A stretch of 64,000 nt of DNA. Origin: an uncultured Oscillibacter sp. (lineage in GTDB: Bacteria > Bacillota > Clostridia > Oscillospirales > Oscillospiraceae). This document shows, piece by piece, positions 1-7,671 of the stretch (position 1 is its first letter; every line of letters begins with the position of its first letter). The position numbers were made by a program, and so were the translations under genes. The stretch lies in contig CAAGJQ010000083.1 in the NCBI GenBank assembly GCA_900770295.1, positions 1-64,000 on the forward strand, given 5' to 3'. Under the pieces are notes generated by a model, which worked only from the letters and a program-made list of their open reading frames with translations, made no database searches and was not told where the DNA came from.

Positions 1-6
1 CCGGAT

Positions 7-178
7 GGCGCGTACAAGCGTTTTGCCGTCAGGCAAAACCTTGGCGGAGGCGGAATTCATTTCCGCCGAGCATTGAAATCGTGGCAGGGTTCCCAAAATG
101 GCTCCGTCCATTTTGGGATGTCACCCAGAAGCAGTTGGATGAGCTGCATATCGCTCTGGTGAAGCCCGAGGAATAAGC
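7..178 (+). repeat. Tandem hairpin repeat, copy 1
   Basis: First copy of a unit that recurs exactly 227 bp downstream. The first 74 bases (7-80) are identical to 234-307; the remaining part differs at eight positions up to the stop codon at 176. The unit can fold into successive hairpins: GTTTTGCC with GGCAAAAC, GGCGGAA with TTCCGCC, TCCCAAAATGG with CCATTTTGGGA, and GCAGTT with AGCTGC (one G-U pair). It may start upstream of the window edge. Function unknown. Confidence 0.85.
81..176 (+). CDS. Possible 31-codon ORF in repeat copy 1
   Basis: Short frame opening with GTG and ending in TAA, encoding a peptide that ends DELHIALVKPEE. Compared with copy 2, five of the eight base changes are silent (for example TTG/CTG, GAT/GAC, GTG/GTC), which would fit a protein-coding constraint. 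There is no convincing ribosome binding site, and the same bases also form hairpins, so RNA structure could explain the conservation. The frame is also open further upstream, so it could be the tail of a longer or decayed gene. I do not recognise the peptide. Confidence 0.25.
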   Translation: MAGFPKWLRPFWDVTQKQLDELHIALVKPEE

Positions 179-233
179 GGTCATCAAACTTTCCCGGTGA
201 CTTCGCGCGAGCCGGCGGCGAGCCGCGCCGTAT

Positions 234-405
234 GGCGCGTACAAGCGTTTTGCCGTCAGGCAAAACCTTGGCGGAGGCGGAATTCATTTCCGCCGAGCAT
301 TGAAATCATGGAAGGGTTCCCAAAATGGCCCCGTCCATTTTGGGATGTCACCCAGAAGCAGCTGGACGAGCTGCATATCGCCCTGGTCAAGCCCGAAGAA
401 TAAGC
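234..405 (+). repeat. Tandem hairpin repeat, copy 2
   Basis: Second copy of the 227-bp-period unit. All base changes relative to copy 1 fall outside the hairpin stems, in loops or as a U-G to C-G type change in a stem, so every hairpin is kept. The spacer between copies (about 179-233) is GC-rich and also partly self-complementary. Confidence 0.85.
308..403 (+). CDS. Possible 31-codon ORF in repeat copy 2
   Basis: Counterpart of the frame in copy 1, here starting with ATG (MEGFPKWPRPFW...) and ending in the same VKPEE-stop. It differs from copy 1 by three amino acids, one of them the start codon. The frame is open back to 197 without a Shine-Dalgarno sequence. It may be a small protein, the end of a decayed gene, or chance within a structured repeat. 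Confidence 0.25.
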   Translation: MEGFPKWPRPFWDVTQKQLDELHIALVKPEE

Positions 406-489
406 AGAATAAAAGTTTCTCCAGCCGCTTGTGCCCGGAAGGGGTATTTCAAAGGCTGGGGGTGCAGGGGCAGAGCCCCGGCATCAAAG

Positions 490-519
490 AACTCCCCATT
501 CCGTTTGGAATGGGGAGTT
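490..519. terminator. Perfect 13-bp hairpin
   Basis: Inverted repeat AACTCCCCATTCC / GGAATGGGGAGTT with loop GTTT. No T-run follows on either strand, so it is only terminator-like. The rest of 406-702 shows no gene that I can support; a ribosome binding site for the next gene is at about 692-697. Confidence 0.5.
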
Positions 520-702
520 TACACTTCTTCTGGTTTCTGATGGCAAATCAGATCCTCTGGTTTACAATCCATTATTCCACAGAGTTTTTCGAACTTTGAG
601 CCGTAAATGCCAAGGCAGCTGTCTGCGTCCCCGCTTTTTACAGTTTTCTTTTTCCCACATCCATGGTAAACTGATGGTATCTTTTCAGTCCGGAGGTGTG
701 CT

Positions 703-1875
703 ATGAACCAACTTCTGGCGGCGCTGCTGGCCTCTTTGACACTGGTTTCCCTCACCGCCTGCGGCATCGTTCCCCAGGCAGAGAAAACCCAGTCCGAACC
801 GGAGCGCCCCGCTGTGGAGGAGTCTCTTCCCGAACCGGAGCCCGCCCCTACGGAAGAGGAACTGGCGGCAGAAAAACTGAATACGCTTCTGGCCTCCATG
901 TCCCTGGAGGAAAAGGTGGGCCAGCTGTTCTTCGTCCGCTGTCCGGCAGACAGTGCCGTTGAGGACGTCAGCACTTACCATCTGGGAGGCTATATCCTCT
1001 TCGGCCGGGATACCAAGGACAAAACCGCCGATGAGCTGATTCAGACCATCCGGCGCTATCAGGACGCCGCCTCTGTCCCCCTGCTCATCGGTGTAGACGA
1101 GGAGGGCGGCACGGTGGTGCGGGTCAGCTCCAACCCTAATCTCCGTGCCTCCAAATTTCAATCTCCTCAAAAGCTGTTCGCCAGCGGCGGCATGGACGCT
1201 GTCACAGCGGACGCCCATGAAAAGGATGTTCTGCTGAAAGCGCTGGGCTTCAACGTGAATCTGGCACCGGTGGCAGATGTGTCCACCAGCTCCGGCGACT
1301 TCATTTACGACCGCTCCTTCGGTCAGGACGCCGGGGCAACAGCGGACTATGTCTCTGCCGTTACCGCCCGGATGGCAGCCGATGGCATGGGCAGCGTGCT
1401 GAAGCACTTTCCCGGCTACGGCAATAATGTGGATACCCACACAGGCATCGCCGTGGACCAGCGGCCACTGGAGACCTTTGAAGTCTCCGACTTTCTGCCC
1501 TTCCAGGCGGGCATGGAAAGCGGCGGAGACCTGACCGCCGTGCTGGTCTCCCACAACATCATGACCTGTGTAGACGATACTCTGCCCGCCTCTCTCTCCC
1601 CCGGGGTACACGCTATCCTGCGGGACGAGCTGGGCTTTGACGGCGTGGTGATGACCGACGACCTGGCCATGGACGCCGTCAGCGCCTACGCCGCCAACGG
1701 AGCCGTGGCGGTGATGGCCCTGGAGGCCGGAAACGACCTGGTCCTCACCACCGACTACCGGACCCAGATCCCCAAGGTCCTGGCGGCTGTGGAAAACGGC
1801 ACACTGGACGTATCCGTCATCGACACCGCCTGCCGCCGGGTACTGCGGTGGAAGCAGGCACTGGGGCTCCTGTAA
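703..1875 (+). CDS. nagZ: Beta-N-acetylhexosaminidase-like GH3 lipoprotein
   Basis: Predicted glycoside hydrolase family 3 enzyme of the NagZ type, which removes N-acetylglucosamine from muropeptides during cell-wall turnover. The 390-residue product begins with a lipoprotein signal (lipobox LTAC, Cys20), so it should sit on the outer face of the membrane. The substrate-binding motif KHFPGYG is at about 234-240 followed by D-x-H, and the NagZ nucleophile region VVMTDDL is at about 315-321. The GGAGGT ribosome binding site is 7 bases before the ATG. GH3 enzymes of this type can also cleave other beta-N-acetylglucosaminides, so the exact substrate is inferred. Confidence 0.88.
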   Translation: MNQLLAALLASLTLVSLTACGIVPQAEKTQSEPERPAVEESLPEPEPAPTEEELAAEKLNTLLASMSLEEKVGQLFFVRCPADSAVEDVSTYHLGGYILFGRDTKDKTADELIQTIRRYQDAASVPLLIGVDEEGGTVVRVSSNPNLRASKFQSPQKLFASGGMDAVTADAHEKDVLLKALGFNVNLAPVADVSTSSGDFIYDRSFGQDAGATADYVSAVTARMAADGMGSVLKHFPGYGNNVDTHTGIAVDQRPLETFEVSDFLPFQAGMESGGDLTAVLVSHNIMTCVDDTLPASLSPGVHAILRDELGFDGVVMTDDLAMDAVSAYAANGAVAVMALEAGNDLVLTTDYRTQIPKVLAAVENGTLDVSVIDTACRRVLRWKQALGLL

Positions 1876-1979
1876 GAACCGACATCATTCGGCAGTTCTG
1901 TCTGCTTGCTTGGTATGACTCTGGCAGAGCTGTATCAAATTTGTCGTCTCAATCTCATAAACGAAAGGAAGTTTTCCAC

Positions 1980-3128
1980 ATGGAAACGGAAAAGCTATAC
2001 TATCAAGACCCCTTCATGCAGGAGTTCACCGCCACGGTCCTGGCCTGTGAGGAGGCTAAAAACAGCTTCAAAGTGGTGCTGGACCGCACCGCCTTTTACC
2101 CCGAGGGAGGCGGACAGCCCGCGGACCAGGGTGCCCTGGGCGATGTGAATGTCACCGATGTCCATGAGAAGGACGGGGTCATTTTCCACACCTGTGACAA
2201 AGCTGTGGAAATCGGGGAGACCGTCACCGGACGCATCGACTGGGCCCGCCGGTTCGACCACATGCAGCAGCACTCCGGCGAGCACATCATCTCCGGCATC
2301 CTCTGCACGGACTACCACTGCGACAACGTGGGCTTCCATCTGGGGGCCGATGTGGTGACCATCGACTACAACGCCGACATCTCCTGGGAGCAGGCCCTGG
2401 ACGCCGAGCGCAAGGCCAACGAGGTCATCTGGGCGGACCGGGCAGTGGATATTAAATATCCCACCCCTGCCGAACTGGCTGCGTTGGACTACCGCAGCAA
2501 AAAGGAACTGACGGGAAAGGTCCGCATCGTCACCTTCCCGGAGGCGGACTGCTGCGCCTGCTGCGGTACTCATGTGCTGCGGGCGGGCCAGGTGGGTCTG
2601 ATCAAGGTGCTCTCCTGCCAGAAGTTCCGGGAGGGCGTCCGCATGGAGATCATCTGCGGCAGGCGGGCTCTGGAGTATCTGGGCACTGTCTATGACCAGG
2701 ACCGGGCCATCGGCCAGCGGCTGTCGGTGAAGCCCCAGGACACCCTCACCGCCGTGGAACGGCTGGAGACGGAGCTGTCCGCCGCTAAGGTCCGGATAGC
2801 AGACCTGGAGGAATCCGCCTTTGACACCATCGCCCGGGAGAATGCGGGCAGGGGCGACGTGGTGCTGTTCCAGCCCGCCATGAAGTCTGACAGTGTCCGG
2901 AAGCTGGCGGACGCCGTGGCCCACCGGTGCGGCGGTCTGGCCGCTGTGTTCGCCGGGGAGGAAGGCCGCTACGCCTATGCTTTGGTCCGCTCCGACGGCG
3001 GTGATATCTCCGGTCTGGTAAAGGAGCTGAACAAGGCCCTCAACGGCCGTGGCGGAGGCCGGAACGGCTTCGCCCAGGGCAGCGTCCAGGCGGAGGCGGC
3101 CCAGATCCGGAAGTTTTTTGAGCAGTAA
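1980..3128 (+). CDS. Alanyl-tRNA editing protein (AlaX-like, with DHHA1 domain)
   Basis: Free-standing relative of the alanyl-tRNA synthetase editing domain; the family hydrolyses Ser-tRNA(Ala) or Gly-tRNA(Ala) made in error. In 382 residues it carries the N-terminal beta-barrel start (AFYPEGGGQPADQG, about 38-51), the zinc ligands HMQQH (94-98) with His102, the second metal motif CCACCGTH (191-198), and a C-terminal DHHA1-like part ending RNGFAQGS. The start is taken at ATG 1980 because AAAGGAAG lies just upstream and family similarity begins there; an in-frame extension to 1848 would overlap the preceding gene. It is not a full synthetase: no class II aminoacylation domain is present. Confidence 0.88.
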   Translation: METEKLYYQDPFMQEFTATVLACEEAKNSFKVVLDRTAFYPEGGGQPADQGALGDVNVTDVHEKDGVIFHTCDKAVEIGETVTGRIDWARRFDHMQQHSGEHIISGILCTDYHCDNVGFHLGADVVTIDYNADISWEQALDAERKANEVIWADRAVDIKYPTPAELAALDYRSKKELTGKVRIVTFPEADCCACCGTHVLRAGQVGLIKVLSCQKFREGVRMEIICGRRALEYLGTVYDQDRAIGQRLSVKPQDTLTAVERLETELSAAKVRIADLEESAFDTIARENAGRGDVVLFQPAMKSDSVRKLADAVAHRCGGLAAVFAGEEGRYAYALVRSDGGDISGLVKELNKALNGRGGGRNGFAQGSVQAEAAQIRKFFEQ

Positions 3129-3140
3129 AGGAGCGCCCCT

Positions 3141-3446
3141 ATGAAGTACGTTTGGATCACCTATCACCATGACGAGGAGGACGAACCCTCCGAGGTCTAC
3201 TCCGAGCTGGACGAAAACCGGCTGGAGGTGCGGAAGGTGGAGTTCTTCCGCAACGGCCTCTCCTTCTCCTACGGAGAGGAGCGGGGTAATTTCGACGCCC
3301 TCTCCAAAGAGCCCTTCCCCGAGGACCTGCGGGCGCTGAACGTCAGCGGCGAACAGGAGGCCAGGGCCATCTCCCGCAGCTTCTTCCAGGAGATCTGGAA
3401 CCAGGCCCAGGAGCGGCCTGACGGCTTCATGGGGATGTTCTTCTGA
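3141..3446 (+). CDS. Small acidic protein, DUF6881-like
   Basis: A 101-residue acidic protein with no signal peptide or membrane segment. The pattern near the N-terminus (YSELDENRLEVRKVEFFRNG) resembles the uncharacterised DUF6881 family as I remember it. It starts 12 bases after the tRNA editing gene, with GGAGCG ahead of the ATG, and its TGA stop shares one base with the msrA start (TGATG). It is therefore probably co-transcribed and translationally coupled with both neighbours. Function unknown. Confidence 0.75.
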   Translation: MKYVWITYHHDEEDEPSEVYSELDENRLEVRKVEFFRNGLSFSYGEERGNFDALSKEPFPEDLRALNVSGEQEARAISRSFFQEIWNQAQERPDGFMGMFF

Positions 3447-4021
3447 TGGAAAAGACGCTGTGTCTCGCCGGCGGCTGCTTCTGGGGCATGGAGCGGCTGT
3501 ACCGTTCCCTTCCCGGCGTGAAGGACGTGACGGCGGGATATGCCAACGGCGACTCCCCGGACCACGCCAACTATGAGACTGTCTGCACCGGGATGACCGG
3601 CTTCCGGGAGGCGGTCCAAATCGTCTACGACCCCGGGGTCATCTCTCTGGAGCACCTGCTGTTCGCCTTCTTTGCCGTCATCGATCCGGAGATGACCAAC
3701 CGCCAGGGCATGGACTTCGGCAGCCAGTACCAGACCGGCGTCTACTGGACCGACCCGGCGGACGAGTCTGTCATCCGGACCGTGGCGGCCCGGGAGGCCG
3801 CCTGTTATCCCTTTTTTGCGGTGGAGCTCCGGCCCCTGTCCTGCTTCTACCCCGCCGAGGAATACCACCAGCGGTATCTGGAAAAACACCCCACGGGATA
3901 CTGCCACATCGGGCCGGGCAGGATCGCCGCTCTGGCCCGGTATCCCTTCGCGTCCCAACTCTATGACCGCCCGGCGGCCCGTCTGCTGGCGCGCTGGCGG
4001 TCGGAACAGGAGGAGCTGTGA
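3446..4021 (+). CDS. msrA: Peptide-methionine (S)-S-oxide reductase
   Basis: Repairs methionine-S-sulfoxide in oxidised proteins, using a catalytic cysteine. The 191-residue sequence carries the family signature GGCFWGME with the catalytic Cys11, followed by the typical GVKDVTAGYANG stretch, the DFGSQYQTGVYW region and the YHQRYL motif near the C-terminus. Length is normal for a stand-alone MsrA; no MsrB domain is fused. The start overlaps the previous stop by one base, which suggests translational coupling. Confidence 0.95.
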   Translation: MEKTLCLAGGCFWGMERLYRSLPGVKDVTAGYANGDSPDHANYETVCTGMTGFREAVQIVYDPGVISLEHLLFAFFAVIDPEMTNRQGMDFGSQYQTGVYWTDPADESVIRTVAAREAACYPFFAVELRPLSCFYPAEEYHQRYLEKHPTGYCHIGPGRIAALARYPFASQLYDRPAARLLARWRSEQEEL

Positions 4022-4024
4022 GCC

Positions 4025-4720
4025 ATGCTCAGTTCGGACAGCTATCAGCTGGTCATTGAAAAATTTCTCCAGAGCCTGCGGGACGGGACCCTGCGCCCCA
4101 ACGACAAGATCTACTCGGAAAACCAGCTGGCCCGGATTCTGAACATCCCCAGGGCCCAGGTGCGGGAGGTCTATGCCGCGCTGTCCCTGCTGGGGGTGCT
4201 GTACGGCCAGCAGGGCAAGGGCACCTTCCTGGGCGGTGGGGACATCGCTCAGAGCAGCAAAATCCTCTACCTCATGACCCTGACCGCCGGAGAAAACTTT
4301 CAGGACGTGCTGGCAGTCCGCCGCATTCTGGAGACCGGCGGCGCCCAGGCCGCCGCCAGGAACCGGACCGGGGCAGACCTGGAGGCTCTCCGGGGCTTTG
4401 CTTCCACCATAGAGACCAGCCGGGACCCCCAGGTCCTCACCGACGCCGACACGGCCCTACACGCCCAGCTTCTGAAGGCCTCCGGCAACGCCCTGCTCCA
4501 CAGCCTGTTCCTCATCGTCATGGGCTACATGGCCCGCATCTCTTTGAAGCACTGGACGGACGTCATCCGCCAGAGTGCCGGGGACTGCCTGCCGGAGTAC
4601 ATCCGCCAGCACTGGGATCTGGTCCATGCCGTGGAGGACGGGGACGGCCAGCGGCTGCAAGTCCTTCTGGAGCACCATTTCGACACGCTGGAGAAAAACT
4701 ACGGGCTATCCGAGTCATAA
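4025..4720 (+). CDS. GntR-family (FCD-type) transcriptional regulator
   Basis: A 231-residue regulator with an N-terminal winged helix-turn-helix of GntR type (SENQLARILNIPRAQVREVYAALSLLG spans about 36-62) and an all-helical C-terminal ligand-binding half like the FCD group (FadR relatives). FCD proteins usually bind a small organic acid and repress a nearby catabolic operon. It lies 3 bases after msrA and upstream of a dehydrogenase gene in the same direction. A palindrome of the type bound by this family sits between the two at 4780-4793, so the dehydrogenase is the likely target. The ligand is not known. Confidence 0.85.
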   Translation: MLSSDSYQLVIEKFLQSLRDGTLRPNDKIYSENQLARILNIPRAQVREVYAALSLLGVLYGQQGKGTFLGGGDIAQSSKILYLMTLTAGENFQDVLAVRRILETGGAQAAARNRTGADLEALRGFASTIETSRDPQVLTDADTALHAQLLKASGNALLHSLFLIVMGYMARISLKHWTDVIRQSAGDCLPEYIRQHWDLVHAVEDGDGQRLQVLLEHHFDTLEKNYGLSES

Positions 4721-4726
4721 TATTTA

Positions 4727-4755
4727 CCGGGTAGCGGCGTAAAGCCGCTGCCCGG
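4727..4755 (+). terminator. Hairpin after the GntR gene
   Basis: Inverted repeat CCGGGTAGCGGC / GCCGCTGCCCGG, 11 of 12 paired, 5-base loop, directly after the GntR stop codon. It lacks a T-run, so termination efficiency is uncertain. Confidence 0.45.
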
Positions 4756-4779
4756 TCCACTTGTCGCCAACTTTTCCGC

Positions 4780-4793
4780 ACTTGTTGACAAGT
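4780..4793. promoter_or_regulatory. Probable GntR operator
   Basis: The sequence ACTTGTTGACAAGT is a palindrome of ACTTGT and ACAAGT arms. It fits the TNGTNNACNA pattern commonly bound by FadR-type GntR proteins. A second ACTTGT half-site occurs at 4759-4764. Position between the regulator and tdh suggests control of tdh, by inference. Confidence 0.55.
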
Positions 4794-4874
4794 TTGAAGG
4801 GAAACTCCCTTGTCCGGGGCCGCTTTTTCTGATACGGTGCAGGCAGAAACTTTGCAGAACAGGAGCTGACTGCC

Positions 4875-5918
4875 ATGACCGGAACCATGCGGGCAGTGGT
4901 AAAGACCGCTGCCGCCCCCGGCAACATCGAACTGCGCACCCTGCCCATCCCCCAGCCCGGTCCCCGGGACATCCTGGTCCGGGTAAAAGCCGCCGCAGTC
5001 TGCGGCACGGACGTCCATATCCGCCACTGGAACGCCTGGGCCCAGGCCCGGATGCACCCGCCGGTGGTCATCGGCCACGAGTTCTCCGGCGAGGTGGTGG
5101 AGACCGGCAGCGAGGTCCGCACCGTGAAGGTGGGAGACCGGGTTTCCGCTGAGTCCCACATCCCCTGCAACAACTGCCAGGTCTGCCACGAGGGGAACCG
5201 GCATGTATGTCCCAATACCAAGTGCATCGGCGTCCACCGGGACGGCTGTTTTGCCGAGTATATCGCCATCCCGGAGGAGATCGCCTTTGTGTACAGCGAC
5301 CCCGCCCTTCCCTGGGAGCAGCTGGCGCTGATGGAGCCCTTCGGCGTCTCCGTCCACGGCATGATGGACGTGCCCCTGACGGCAAAATCTGTGGCCATCA
5401 TCGGTGCGGGTCCTCTGGGCCAGATGGGTATTCTGATTGCCAGACTGGCCGGTGCCTCCCGGATCATTGTTCTGGAGCCCAACCGGGAGCGGGCGGAGAC
5501 CGCCGGAGCTCTGGGCGCCGACGCGGTCATCGACCCCACGGCGGAGGACCCCGTGGCCGCCGTGAAACAGCTGACCGATGGCTATGGTCCCCATGTGGCT
5601 GTGGATTTCTCCGGCAGCGCCGCCGGGCTCACCGCCGCCATGCAATACCTCCGGCCCGAGGGCCAGCTGACCTGCGTGGCCCTGCCGGACCAGCCCATCT
5701 CCGTCAGCATCTCGGATTTCGGCTATCGGGGCTGCTCCATCCGGGGCATCGCCGGCCGCCGGATGTATGAGAACTGGGAGCAGATACGGGGCCTGCTGGC
5801 CCGGGGCATCGACCTCTCCCCCATCGTCAGCCACGTGCTGCCCCTGGACCAGTTCCAGCGGGGCCTGGACATGACGGAGCGGGGCGAGTGCGCCAAATGC
5901 ATTCTCATTCCCGGATGA
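4875..5918 (+). CDS. tdh: Zinc-dependent dehydrogenase, L-threonine 3-dehydrogenase-like
   Basis: Medium-chain zinc alcohol dehydrogenase of 347 residues, closest in memory to L-threonine 3-dehydrogenase, which oxidises threonine to 2-amino-3-ketobutyrate with NAD+. Catalytic zinc site: Cys43 in VCGTDVH and GHE at 67-69. Structural zinc cysteines are at 98, 101, 104 and 112. The Rossmann motif GAGPLG follows at about 178-183. The C-terminal stretch GIAGRRMYENW and the late DLSPIVSH segment match Tdh closely. Sorbitol- or butanediol-dehydrogenase activity cannot be excluded. AGGAGCTG precedes the ATG. It ends just before a strong terminator. Confidence 0.8.
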   Translation: MTGTMRAVVKTAAAPGNIELRTLPIPQPGPRDILVRVKAAAVCGTDVHIRHWNAWAQARMHPPVVIGHEFSGEVVETGSEVRTVKVGDRVSAESHIPCNNCQVCHEGNRHVCPNTKCIGVHRDGCFAEYIAIPEEIAFVYSDPALPWEQLALMEPFGVSVHGMMDVPLTAKSVAIIGAGPLGQMGILIARLAGASRIIVLEPNRERAETAGALGADAVIDPTAEDPVAAVKQLTDGYGPHVAVDFSGSAAGLTAAMQYLRPEGQLTCVALPDQPISVSISDFGYRGCSIRGIAGRRMYENWEQIRGLLARGIDLSPIVSHVLPLDQFQRGLDMTERGECAKCILIPG

Positions 5919-5939
5919 ATCCCCCACCCTCTCTATCAA

Positions 5940-5975
5940 GCAAGGGCCCTGCGGAAGTTTCCGCAGGGCCCTTGC
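5940..5975. terminator. Bidirectional hairpin between tdh and the permease
   Basis: Perfect 17-bp stem (GCAAGGGCCCTGCGGAA and its complement) with a 2-base loop, between two convergent genes. No long T-run, but the stem is very stable. Confidence 0.7.
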
Positions 5976-5996
5976 GCTGGTTCAAACGATTTTCGG

Positions 5997-7421
5997 TCAG
6001 ACGATCAGGAAGAACTTGATGAGGAACAGGGCGGAGATGACGTAGGTCAGCACGGAGACCTCCTTCGCCTTGCCGCTGAACACCTTGATGACCGTGTAGG
6101 AGATCAGTCCCAGGCCGATGGCGTGTCCGATGGAGCTGGAGATGGGCATGGCAATCAGCATCAGCGCCACGGGGACCATCTGGTCCAGATCACTGAAGTC
6201 CACATTCTTCAACCCCATCAGCATCAGCACGCCCACATAGATCAGAGCAGAGGAAGTAGCCGCAGCGGGGATAATGGCGGCAATGGGGGCGATGAACATG
6301 CAGGCCAGGAACAGAACGCCGGTGGTCAGGGCCGTCAGGCCGGTACGGCCGCCGGCCTCCACGCCGGAGGCGGACTCCACAAAAGTGGTGACAGTGGAAG
6401 TACCGGTGCAGGCGCCGGCCACGGTGCCGATAGCGTCGGACAGCAGGGCCTCCTTCATGTTGGGCATGTTGCCATCCTTGTCCACCATACCGGCACGGGA
6501 GGCGGTGCCCACCAGGGTTCCAATAGTGTCAAACATATCGATCATGCAGAAGGTGATGACCAGCGTGATGGCGGTGAACCAGCCGATCTCCAGGAAGCCC
6601 TGGAAATTGAACTTGAAGAAGGTGACCTCCATCATGTCAGAGAAGGGCGGCACAAAGGACGCAGTGGACAGTGACGCAAAGGGGTTCACGCCCAGGAACA
6701 GTGCCTCACCGGCCCAATAGATGACGGACGCCACCAGCATTCCCAGCAAAACGGCGGCCTTGATTCCCTTCTTGGCCAGGATGACGATGACAAAGAGTCC
6801 CACGAACATGGTGACCACCGTCAGGACCATGGTGCTGTATCCGGAACCCATGGAGTTCTTTGCCAGGCTGGGGGTCAGGGCGCCGAAGAAGTCCCGCATC
6901 ACGTAGAAGGGGCCACCGTTCTCGGAGTAGATGCCCACATTGGACCCAAGTCCGATGTTCATCAGCATCAGACCGATTGCGGGGGCGATACCCAGCCGGA
7001 CGCCCAGGGGAATGGCCTCCACGATTTTTTCCCGGATGTTCAAAACGGACAGTACGATGAATACGATGCCCTCAATCAGGATGAGAACCAGAGCGGACTG
7101 GAAGCTCTCCACATAGGTCATGCCGGTGAGGGCCGCGATATTGGCCACCACCACCGCGAAAAAGCTGTTCAGACCCATACCGGGGGCCAGGGCGAAGGGT
7201 TTGTTGGCCAGAAAGGCCATGCAGAACATGGCGATGGCGGAGGCGATGCAGGTGGACATGAACACAGCGTTCCACAGAGAAGATCCCACATCAAAGTTTG
7301 TCAGCAGATTTGGGTTCAGGGCGATGATATAGGCCATCGTCATGAACGTGGTGAGTCCAGCCAGGAGTTCTGTTCTTACCGAAGTGCCGTTTTCTTGGAG
7401 TCGAAACAGTTTTTCCATCAT
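5997..7421 (-). CDS. NCS2-family (AzgA-like) purine permease
   Basis: Integral membrane transporter of the xanthine/uracil permease superfamily, AzgA-type branch, which imports adenine, guanine or hypoxanthine by proton symport. The 475-residue product has about a dozen hydrophobic segments and family landmarks: TTFMTMAYIIALNP near the N-terminus, the MGLNSFFA region, and GTCTGTSTVTTFVESASGVEAGGRTG spread over two helices. The start is the first of two adjacent ATGs because GAGGGA lies 5 bases upstream. The upstream leader contains a long AT-rich hairpin but no purine-riboswitch core that I could identify. The exact base specificity is not readable. Confidence 0.88.
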   Translation of the reverse strand: MMEKLFRLQENGTSVRTELLAGLTTFMTMAYIIALNPNLLTNFDVGSSLWNAVFMSTCIASAIAMFCMAFLANKPFALAPGMGLNSFFAVVVANIAALTGMTYVESFQSALVLILIEGIVFIVLSVLNIREKIVEAIPLGVRLGIAPAIGLMLMNIGLGSNVGIYSENGGPFYVMRDFFGALTPSLAKNSMGSGYSTMVLTVVTMFVGLFVIVILAKKGIKAAVLLGMLVASVIYWAGEALFLGVNPFASLSTASFVPPFSDMMEVTFFKFNFQGFLEIGWFTAITLVITFCMIDMFDTIGTLVGTASRAGMVDKDGNMPNMKEALLSDAIGTVAGACTGTSTVTTFVESASGVEAGGRTGLTALTTGVLFLACMFIAPIAAIIPAAATSSALIYVGVLMLMGLKNVDFSDLDQMVPVALMLIAMPISSSIGHAIGLGLISYTVIKVFSGKAKEVSVLTYVISALFLIKFFLIV

Positions 7422-7439
7422 ATTCCCTCTTTTCTGAAC

Positions 7440-7492
7440 GGCTGTTTTTCTAAAATCATTTTTCCCTAAAAAATTTTTATGATGAAAAACAG
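7440..7492 (-). promoter_or_regulatory. AT-rich leader hairpin of the purine permease
   Basis: On the minus strand CTGTTTTTCATCAT pairs imperfectly with ATGATTTTAGAAAAACAG across an A/T-rich loop, ending about 20 bases before the start codon. It could be a translational control structure. The rest of 7493-7671 is AT-rich upstream DNA with no clear gene. Confidence 0.35.
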
Positions 7493-7671
7493 CTTTTCTA
7501 ATTTCATGATACGAAATCCCATATAAAAATACAAGCAAAAGGCTTATGTCATTTCGTGGAAAAAGGTTGACCTTTTTTGGACAGTTTTCATTATTCTAAA
7601 AATAGTACTACGAGAAAATCAAAAAAAGAATGCCGAAAACGCGAAAAGATTCGCATTTTCAGCACTCTTTT

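Noticed and set aside
7422..7671. Purine riboswitch upstream of the AzgA-like permease
   Set aside because: I looked for the conserved three-way-junction core and did not find it; only an AT-rich hairpin is present.
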